From: RGIG464 sp045643185
GTDB lineage: Bacteria > Myxococcota_A > Bradymonadia > UBA4248
Direction of reading: 5' to 3'
Assembly: GCA_045643185.1 (NCBI GenBank)
Contig: JAZUKH010000201.1
Span: 1-12,847 of the forward strand
DNA length: 12,847 nt
Position numbers and translations under genes: made by a program. A model generated the notes under the pieces. The model had not been told where the DNA came from and ran no database searches. It saw only the letters and a list, made by a program, of their open reading frames with translations. Numbering within the stretch: position 1 is the stretch's first letter; each line of letters starts with the position of its first letter. This document shows positions 7,722 through 12,847 of the stretch, piece by piece.

Positions 7722-9269
7722 TTACCCCTGAGCCTGAATGGCGGTCACGATAACGGTATTGACGATATCGGCGACGGTAGCACCACGGCTGAGGTCATTG
7801 ACCGGCTTATTGAGGCCCTGAAGAAGCGGACCAATCGCGATGGCATTGGCAGAACGCTGAACAGCTTTGTAACCGATGTTGCCAGCGTTGAGCGTCGGGA
7901 AGACAAAGACGTTGGCTTTGCCGGCGACGGGGCTGTCGGGAAGTTTCGTCTTGGCGACGGAGGGAACGACGGCGGCGTCGTACTGAATCGGGCCTTCGAC
8001 GGCGAGTTCAGGAGCAGCTTCACGAACTTTTTCGGTGGCTTCGCGGACAGCGTCGACATCGGGGCCGGAGCCGGAGGTGCCGGTCGAGTACGAAAGCATG
8101 GCGATCTTGGGATCGATACCAAATGCTTTGGCGGTAGCAGCGGAAGCAATGGCAACGTCACGGAGCTGATCGGTCGTTGCATTGGGGATAACGGCGCAGT
8201 CGCCATAGATGTAAACGCGATCAGCGAGGCACATCAGGAAAACGCCGGAAACCGTCTTGATGCCAGGTTTGGTTTTGATGAACTGGAGAGCGGGACGGAT
8301 CGTGTCTGCGGTCGAGGTCGTTGCGCCAGAGACCATGCCGTCTGCAACGCCTTTGTAGACCATCATCGAGCCAAAGAAAGTCTTGTCAGCCATGAGTTTG
8401 CGGGCTTTGTCGAGTTCCATCCCCTTAGCTTTGCGGAGTTCGTAGAGCGTATTGGCATAGTCTTCGATGTCGGCTGAAGTGGCCGGATTGATGATTTTGA
8501 TGGAAGCATCGAGTTCAACGCCGATTTCAGCAGCTTTGGCTTTGATCTCAGCTTCATCGCCGAGGAGAATGATGTTGACGAGATCTTGAGCGCGGAGTTC
8601 AGCAGCAGCTTTAATGATGCGGTCAAGCGCGCCTTCGGGCAGAACGATCGTCTTTTTGTTGGCACGGCACTTGTCATGGAGGCTGCGCATAAATTTGACG
8701 GGGGTGGTCACTTCCGTGGAAGCGGCGATCTTGCAGGCACAAAGTTTAGCATCATGCGGATTGACGACCGTCAAGCCATTCGCTTCGATCTTCTTTGCAG
8801 CATCGTCAGAGCAACCGGAAGCAATGACGGAAACTTTGATGCCGTCCTGAGCGAACATTTTGACGGTGACGTTTGCGGCTTCGACGACCTGGTCGTCGCT
8901 CTTGTCTTTCGCGCAAACGGCAGGAATGACCATGGCATCAATGTTTTTGGCGAGTGCAATGTTGAGACCATAAGCATCGCGAATGGCGCCGCCATCGACG
9001 ATCGGGGTAACGATCACGATATCAGCATCTTTACCCGTTTCTTCAACGCGGTCGACCAGGATCGACAACAAAGCGTCTTTTTTGCCATCGGCGAGCATTT
9101 TTGTCGCTTCGCAACGGCAGAAAGAAGCACCACAAACGTCGTCTTTGCAGCCAGCGAGCGGCGCCAACACGGCAACTTTTTTGCCCTGAGATTCAAAATT
9201 CGCTTTGAGCGCATCCGCCAATTTGGCAGCGCAGCTGTCACACACCATCAGCATTACGGATTTGGTCAT
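7722..9269 (-). CDS. pta: Phosphate acetyltransferase with a short, cysteine-rich N-terminal domain
   Basis: Interconverts acetyl-CoA plus phosphate with acetyl phosphate plus CoA, feeding acetate kinase. Residues about 190-515 are a full PTA_PTB catalytic domain, with PEGALDR (211-217), SGATTSTADTIRP (314-326), YIYGDCA (353-359), LSYSTGTSGSGPDVD (392-406), GPIQYDAAV (426-434) and NDLSRG (491-496). E. coli Pta is about 714 residues; this protein has 515 and lacks the middle DRTGG domain. Its first 190 residues resemble the P-loop domain of long Pta proteins in order and length, but where E. coli has PTGTSVG this one has CDSC, so nucleotide binding is doubtful. Cysteines cluster at 10, 13, 41, 46, 51 and 53, with CAC at 177-179, suggesting a metal or redox site. 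The ATG at 9269 follows AGGAGA by 6-7 bases; a GTG at 9299 lies upstream of that site and was rejected. A leader ORF precedes it. Confidence 0.96.
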   Translation of the reverse strand: MTKSVMLMVCDSCAAKLADALKANFESQGKKVAVLAPLAGCKDDVCGASFCRCEATKMLADGKKDALLSILVDRVEETGKDADIVIVTPIVDGGAIRDAYGLNIALAKNIDAMVIPAVCAKDKSDDQVVEAANVTVKMFAQDGIKVSVIASGCSDDAAKKIEANGLTVVNPHDAKLCACKIAASTEVTTPVKFMRSLHDKCRANKKTIVLPEGALDRIIKAAAELRAQDLVNIILLGDEAEIKAKAAEIGVELDASIKIINPATSADIEDYANTLYELRKAKGMELDKARKLMADKTFFGSMMVYKGVADGMVSGATTSTADTIRPALQFIKTKPGIKTVSGVFLMCLADRVYIYGDCAVIPNATTDQLRDVAIASAATAKAFGIDPKIAMLSYSTGTSGSGPDVDAVREATEKVREAAPELAVEGPIQYDAAVVPSVAKTKLPDSPVAGKANVFVFPTLNAGNIGYKAVQRSANAIAIGPLLQGLNKPVNDLSRGATVADIVNTVIVTAIQAQG

Positions 9270-9274
9270 TTTTA

Positions 9275-9328
9275 TTCTCCTATTCGATGTTAAAAACACT
9301 CAATTCCGGGGACGATTCCACCGGAGAA
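9275..9328 (-). promoter_or_regulatory. Possible pairing that hides the pta ribosome binding site
   Basis: On the minus strand the pta ribosome binding site GGAGAA (9275-9280) is exactly complementary to TTCTCC (9323-9328) inside the leader ORF. Pairing would close a 42-base loop and mask the site; a ribosome translating the leader would open it. Only 6 base pairs support this, so it is a hypothesis. Confidence 0.25.
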
Positions 9329-9368
9329 ACGGAACGGATTTCGGCACTCGGCCGAAAATGCGCGCCAT
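9300..9368 (-). CDS. Putative 22-residue leader peptide upstream of pta
   Basis: A short ORF starting MARIFGRVPK and ending RPRN, rich in Arg (5) and Pro (3), with no family match expected at this size. The ATG has a strong ribosome binding site, AAGGAG (9375-9380), 6 bases upstream, better than those of most genes in this window. It ends 30 bases before the pta ATG. Codons 4-10 form a hairpin, TTTCGGC / GCCGAAA (9339-9357). Codons 14-16 contain TTCTCC (minus strand), an exact complement of the GGAGAA in the pta ribosome binding site. The context suggests a regulatory leader or translational coupling. A chance ORF in a promoter region is the alternative. Confidence 0.45.
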   Translation of the reverse strand: MARIFGRVPKSVPFLRWNRPRN

Positions 9369-9450
9369 AGGTTACTCCTTTTGACTTCAATGAGCGAGTA
9401 ATTTTGAGAAAATGCGCTTCACGCGAAACCACGCCACCGAGTCAAACGAT

Positions 9451-9478
9451 GCTCACGCTACCAAGCTCACGCTACCAA
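9451..9478. repeat. Tandem duplication of a 14-bp unit at a stop codon
   Basis: GCTCACGCTACCAA occurs twice, head to tail (9451-9464 and 9465-9478). The stop codon of the Sel1-type lipoprotein gene (9472-9474) lies in the unit read first on the minus strand, so the second copy is 3' untranslated. It is probably a slippage product. Confidence 0.9.
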
Positions 9479-10353
9479 GCGTAGCGGGCATTCGCTTTAA
9501 GCAGTTCAATGTTTTGCTGACTAGTCTGTCCGGGCTCGGGCACATCCGCCCCGAGTGGATCGCCCGCTGCGACCGCACGCTCGTAACACTGAACCAACGC
9601 GTTCCCAACACTGCGACGCACTTCGGCACCAAGCTGTTCAAACGCCTCGTCGCGGTCAACGTAACCACGAATCAGATTGCAATTCCAGCGGTTAACTTCG
9701 AACGCCGCCACGCATGGCGCAAAGTCGCGTTCAGCCTGTTCGCGCAGCGCAGCGTTCGTCTCGTGCAGCGCCTCCAAAAAGACGCGGCAGGCCAGCATGT
9801 TGCCGTTGGCTTTCTCGCCCCAGTTGAGCATCTGCTGGTGATATTCGAGACGGTCAGCCTCGTTCTGCGCATTGTCAAAGCGCGAAAAATAGTGGGCGAC
9901 GAGGCCACCGGCCGCATCGACATCACCGGCATTCGCCGCTTTTTCGAGAAACTGCCGCCCAGCCTTTTGATTGACCGCAGTATTGGGGTCATCCTCTTCC
10001 CCCGCGTCGATCAAAAATAGACCGAGTTGACGCATAGCCGGCACGTATTCCATATTCGCAGCTTTCCAAAGCAACTCGATGGCTTCGGCTGACATCGGAC
10101 CGGGCATCTCAAGCTTGATCATGGCCGTTTCGTAGATCGATTGAGCTTCGGCGAGTCGCTTTTGTTGTTCAAGCTCCTTCGACTTGTGTGGAACCGAATC
10201 CGCCTCATGGCTGACCGTAGCTTCGTCATTTTGGCGAGCCTCAACGTTCTGTGTCTGCATTTCAGCAGGGCGTTCTGCCTCCGACGAGGCTTTTGAGCAA
10301 CCAGACAGAGCCAGACCAACGGCCAGCCATCCAACCAGTACATTCCATTTCAT
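9472..10353 (-). CDS. Sel1-repeat lipoprotein
   Basis: A 293-residue putative lipoprotein. A hydrophobic signal (residues 4-17) ends in the lipobox LSGC, with Cys19 lipidated. A hydrophilic Glu/Gln/Ser-rich linker runs to about residue 65. Then come Sel1/TPR-like helix pairs: SAEAIELLWKAANMEYVPAM at 88-107 and KAGRQFLEKAANAGDVDAAG at 130-149, the latter with the typical 'LEKAANAGD..AA' core. Further helical segments continue to the C-terminus, where KANARYAW resembles the end of another unit. Four cysteines (189, 214, 225, 256) could form two disulfides in the periplasm. Sel1 proteins usually scaffold protein-protein contacts; the partner here is unknown. The start has AGGA 7 bases upstream. 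It lies downstream of the cysteine-rich lipoprotein gene, but a strong terminator separates them. Confidence 0.85.
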   Translation of the reverse strand: MKWNVLVGWLAVGLALSGCSKASSEAERPAEMQTQNVEARQNDEATVSHEADSVPHKSKELEQQKRLAEAQSIYETAMIKLEMPGPMSAEAIELLWKAANMEYVPAMRQLGLFLIDAGEEDDPNTAVNQKAGRQFLEKAANAGDVDAAGGLVAHYFSRFDNAQNEADRLEYHQQMLNWGEKANGNMLACRVFLEALHETNAALREQAERDFAPCVAAFEVNRWNCNLIRGYVDRDEAFEQLGAEVRRSVGNALVQCYERAVAAGDPLGADVPEPGQTSQQNIELLKANARYAW

Positions 10354-10442
10354 GGCTTATTCCTATCACTAAAATCTGTGTCAGCCACTCGGCCAACAAA
10401 CCGGCCGCGTCTATATCACCCTGTCTAAGATTTCTCACCAAC

Positions 10443-10472
10443 AAAAAAGCCCTCGCTTTTTGGGCGAGGGCT
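10443..10472 (-). terminator. Rho-independent terminator of the cysteine-rich lipoprotein gene
   Basis: AGCCCTCGC (10448-10456) pairs perfectly over 9 bases with GCGAGGGCT (10464-10472), loop of 7. Read on the minus strand, the GC-rich stem is followed at once by a run of six T (with the last stem base counted). It starts 23 bases beyond the stop codon at 10495 and is the clearest terminator in the window. Confidence 0.92.
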
Positions 10473-10494
10473 TAAGAGCTTGGTTTATCACCAA

Positions 10495-12594
10495 TTATTT
10501 TTTCGGTGCATAAACTTCAATTTTATTAATAAAGTATTTAGCTTGCACTTTCATACCAACTTTAACAGATGTTTTACCAGCACGCATATCAAACTGATGC
10601 TCACAAACATCCTGTCCCTTACAGGTATATTCTTCCGAATAAGTACCATCTGTGATAATCAGAGAGTAGTCAACATCAACTTTACTACCTTTTCCATACA
10701 CATAAACAATATAGTTTTCAGGCAACTGCGTTAATTCAATATACTGAGCTGTTTTAGTATTATCGTAGGTTTCATATAGAGTAATCTGATCGTTTGCAAA
10801 ACCAGCATTTGCCAAAACATTCACCACAACATTATTATCATAACTCAACGTTGCCTGTTTTAATTTAGTGTCTTGATTTGTGTCATCAATAGCCGCGCCA
10901 CTTGTATTAACCCCTGCACAAGAAACGATATCACTTTGATTTTTGAATTCCGAACAACTGATAACAGGTTTGAAAGTCATGTAAAGCTCACCAAGTTCCT
11001 TTTTGTCAGGCGAGGATGCTTTGCAATCTGAATAATCGAATTTACAGGCCGTGCATTTTACATTACCCGTAGCTTTATCATCATTAAGATAAGCCTGACA
11101 CGTTTTGTCGCCAACGCTGCCATCACACTCTTCGCCCTCATCAGGTTGGCCATTACCACACTGATTAACATAATCAATCGCGATGGTCTGCGCATCCGTC
11201 ATCTTGGTGACATCGACGACAGAAGAGATAGCATCTGCCGCAACCTCGCCTGCGGGGCAAGCCCAGTAACCAGCTGCCGATTTCACGAAAATGGCGCAAT
11301 AATATTTGCCATTTTCTAATTTCATCGCATCAGCCGTCGTCGAAACGGACAGCGTGTAATTCGAATCGTCTTTGACCTGAACATTATCATAATTCATCGA
11401 AATGCTGTTCCAGGCTGAAGTCGCATTATTAAGATCATTAGAACAATAAAGCGAGGCGCCCGTCAATTGAGCATCGCGCGTTGCGACACCTGAAGCAACA
11501 ATATTGTCGCCCTCAAGCGTGACGCTGACTGTCGAACATTTGGCGTTCTTATCGCACCCCGTCTTTGTTTTTACAGTACCTGACGGGCATGTAAACTGAC
11601 AATATCCAGCCGCATTGCATCCTGTAATACTTTGAGCCCCATTGATCTTTTCAGCACACGTCGTCTCATAATCATCGATCGTGCAGATCTTGTTTTGTGC
11701 ATCTTCTTTGTAACAACCATACGTTGTTACGCCATTCGCGGTATTACCACGACAGACTTTGACAGAACCATTCGCGGCGCAATCGGTCTGCTCTGTCGAA
11801 ACGACGCCATTTTCACATTTGGCTAAATGCGTGGCATCGACACAGCCCATTTCGCCATCGGCAATAATAGCCGTTTCCGTACCATCATACATCGCACATG
11901 CGCCATCCAGGATGACGATCGGGGGCTGCTCTCTATCAATACAAGCGGATTGATCATTATTAACATCATATTCGCCCTCACAGGCAAGCACGATGCAAAC
12001 ATCGTCTTCACTGCACCCCATCTGGCTTGCATGTTCAGGCTTCGTGCAAGCGGAGGCATCGCATGTCTGAGTAACGGTTTCCTGTTCGCAAGCATCTTTA
12101 GCCGTATTAACTTTATAGCCATCGACGCATTTGGCGACAACGCATTTGTCGGATTCGCACGCCATTTCGGAGGCATTCGCAGGTTTCGTGCATTCAGCAG
12201 CCACGCACGTCGACGTGACGTTTTCCTGCTCGCAAGCGTCTTTGGCCGTGTTGACTTTGTAGCCATCCGCGCATTTGGCGACGACGCATTTGTCGGATTC
12301 GCACGCCATTTCAGAGGCATTCGCAGGTTTCGTGCATTTAGCTACTTCGCATTTGGCCGTCTGGCTGCTGTCGGCTACGCATTTCAACGCCGTCGCGTCG
12401 CATTTGGGCGTGGCGCCCGAGCAAGCTTCCTCGACATTCCAATCGCCGTCGCTGCAAACCATCAATGTGTTGCCCTGACAGGTTTTCACGCCTTCGTCGC
12501 ACGCGGCATCGCTGTCGTTGTCACTGTCCGAACAGCCCATCAATCCAGTCATTGCCAATGAAGTTGCAAGAATCCAAACCAAATTTTTACGCAT
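10495..12594 (-). CDS. Large cysteine-rich repeat lipoprotein (myxococcal type)
   Basis: A 699-residue putative surface lipoprotein. The signal (residues 1-20) ends in the lipobox LMGC with Cys21, followed by an Asp/Ser-rich spacer. Residues 32-72 form a Cys-rich unit (CDEGVKTC ... CVAD). Three tandem 48-residue units follow at 82-129, 130-177 and 178-223, each with about six cysteines and the core CTKPANASEMACESDKCVVA; the third has diverged. Two looser Cys-rich units cover about 233-350. Residues about 355-470 look like a beta-sandwich. At 489-524, CGNGQPDEGEECDG begins a repeat of the myxococcal cysteine-rich type. Residues 535-699 form a second probable beta domain ending NKIEVYAPKK. Many disulfides are expected. 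Such proteins are common, multi-copy and mostly unstudied in Myxococcota; adhesion or surface structure is a guess. GAGG lies 7 bases before the ATG. Codons become visibly more AT-rich towards the 3' end. Confidence 0.9.
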   Translation of the reverse strand: MRKNLVWILATSLAMTGLMGCSDSDNDSDAACDEGVKTCQGNTLMVCSDGDWNVEEACSGATPKCDATALKCVADSSQTAKCEVAKCTKPANASEMACESDKCVVAKCADGYKVNTAKDACEQENVTSTCVAAECTKPANASEMACESDKCVVAKCVDGYKVNTAKDACEQETVTQTCDASACTKPEHASQMGCSEDDVCIVLACEGEYDVNNDQSACIDREQPPIVILDGACAMYDGTETAIIADGEMGCVDATHLAKCENGVVSTEQTDCAANGSVKVCRGNTANGVTTYGCYKEDAQNKICTIDDYETTCAEKINGAQSITGCNAAGYCQFTCPSGTVKTKTGCDKNAKCSTVSVTLEGDNIVASGVATRDAQLTGASLYCSNDLNNATSAWNSISMNYDNVQVKDDSNYTLSVSTTADAMKLENGKYYCAIFVKSAAGYWACPAGEVAADAISSVVDVTKMTDAQTIAIDYVNQCGNGQPDEGEECDGSVGDKTCQAYLNDDKATGNVKCTACKFDYSDCKASSPDKKELGELYMTFKPVISCSEFKNQSDIVSCAGVNTSGAAIDDTNQDTKLKQATLSYDNNVVVNVLANAGFANDQITLYETYDNTKTAQYIELTQLPENYIVYVYGKGSKVDVDYSLIITDGTYSEEYTCKGQDVCEHQFDMRAGKTSVKVGMKVQAKYFINKIEVYAPKK
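11926..12351 (-). repeat. Three tandem 144-bp repeats within the lipoprotein gene
   Basis: Units at 12351-12208, 12207-12064 and 12063-11926, in gene order. The first two are nearly identical at protein level and share a long, almost perfect DNA block around the CTKPANASEMACESDKC segment. Outside it they differ mainly at third codon positions, unit 2 using more A/T. Unit 3 is diverged. The arrangement suggests duplication plus recent partial gene conversion, and copy number could vary between strains. Confidence 0.85.
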
Positions 12595-12651
12595 CGCTTT
12601 TCCTCACAAAAAAATGATGAAAACGCCACTGGATGTGACGTCTGAAGACAA

Positions 12652-12668
12652 AAGCGGCCAAACCGCTT
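12652..12668 (-). other. Hairpin in the 5' untranslated region of the cysteine-rich lipoprotein gene
   Basis: AAGCGG (12652-12657) pairs with CCGCTT (12663-12668), 5-base loop, followed on the minus strand by TTTTGT when the stem's last two T are counted. It lies between the putative promoter and the start codon, about 58 bases ahead of the ATG. It may be a weak attenuator or a stabilising stem. Confidence 0.35.
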
Positions 12669-12684
12669 AAATTGAACGCCGCAA

Positions 12685-12713
12685 ATTCTAGCAAATTCAT
12701 GAAATCAAAACAA
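12685..12713 (-). promoter_or_regulatory. Sigma-70-like promoter for the cysteine-rich lipoprotein gene
   Basis: On the minus strand: TTGTTT (12713-12708), a 17-base spacer, then TAGAAT (12690-12685) preceded by TGC, an extended -10. The region is AT-rich, unlike the upstream repeat. Transcription would start near 12678 and leave a leader of about 85 bases. Confidence 0.55.
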
Positions 12714-12797
12714 GCAAACCCTAGAAACTGCTTCAGTTTTGTAGCATAATGTAATAATTCAAACCACATGTAGTTATATATTTTCATTATTATGATC

Positions 12798-12847
12798 CAG
12801 GGGGCCGTCGCCCCCTGCGCGGCTATTTGCAAAGCAAATACGCCGCT
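12798..12847 (-). repeat. Two-hairpin intergenic repeat, copy 2, at the right edge
   Basis: Read on the minus strand, hairpin 1 pairs GCGGC, a bulged G (12841) and TATTTGC with GCAAATA and GCCGC (12846-12819), with a loop of only TTT. One base later comes hairpin 2, CAGGGGGC / GCCCCCTG with loop GACG (12817-12798). The base AGCGGCGTATT, the bulge, the AATAGCCGCG end and the AGGGG...CCCCT second hairpin match copy 1 at 5731-5824, while the upper stem and loops differ. It lies about 85 bases upstream of the lipoprotein promoter. The window ends exactly at its first conserved base, so flanking sequence is unseen. Confidence 0.75.

Noticed and set aside
7692..9293. Two long plus-strand open frames (7692-8477 and 8586-9293) opposite pta
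   Set aside because: They are shadows of the biased pta codons, with Gly/Asp-rich meaningless translations and no ribosome binding sites worth noting.
9270..9299. GTG start extending pta by 10 residues
   Set aside because: The strong AGGAGA lies inside this extension and serves the ATG at 9269.
11926..12351. Regular repeats as a CRISPR array
   Set aside because: Units are 144 bp, in frame, and encode a Cys-rich protein; there are no short repeats with unique spacers and no cas genes.
12587..12832. 81-codon minus-strand open frame upstream of the cysteine-rich lipoprotein
   Set aside because: It runs through the promoter, the hairpin and the repeat, has no ribosome binding site, and overlaps the lipoprotein start; it appears non-coding.

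Overview
The window looks like chromosomal DNA from a Gram-negative bacterium of the Myxococcota / former Deltaproteobacteria type, probably a fermentative anaerobe. The evidence is a large lipoprotein carrying a 'CGNGQPDEGEECDG' segment of the myxococcal cysteine-rich repeat type, two further lipoproteins with clear lipoboxes, a Sel1-repeat lipoprotein, a TPR-like protein, and a phosphotransacetylase / acetate kinase pair for ATP from acetyl-CoA. The taxonomic placement is inference. No tRNA, rRNA, CRISPR array, transposase or phage gene is visible.

Layout. Positions 1-3979 hold two plus-strand genes: a double-AAA+ Clp-type unfoldase, open at the left edge, and an overlapping TPR-like helical protein. 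Everything else is on the minus strand. 4046-5668 encodes an AI-2E (PerM/UPF0118) family membrane protein with a long charged tail. 5731-5824 holds a two-hairpin intergenic repeat. 5838-9368 is the acetate module: a putative leader peptide, pta, a small lipoprotein and ackA. 9472-10353 encodes a Sel1-type lipoprotein. 10495-12594 encodes a 699-residue cysteine-rich lipoprotein with a strong terminator, a recognisable promoter and three internal 48-residue repeats. The right edge (12798-12847) holds a second copy of the two-hairpin repeat, in the opposite orientation.

How the genes relate. Pta makes acetyl phosphate and AckA converts it to acetate with ATP. They are neighbours but not a tight operon: a lipoprotein gene and two hairpins separate them. 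The Clp and TPR genes overlap by 28 bases, so they are probably translationally coupled and act together. The lipoproteins point to an envelope-rich Gram-negative lifestyle, but nothing ties them to the acetate enzymes beyond position.

The most interesting observations are: (1) the two-copy, two-hairpin repeat with a conserved base, a conserved bulge and a variable stem; (2) a 22-codon leader ORF with a near-perfect ribosome binding site ahead of pta, containing a segment complementary to pta's own ribosome binding site; (3) the cysteine-rich, P-loop-less N-terminal domain of Pta; and (4) a Clp ATPase whose first pore loop has lost its aromatic residue.
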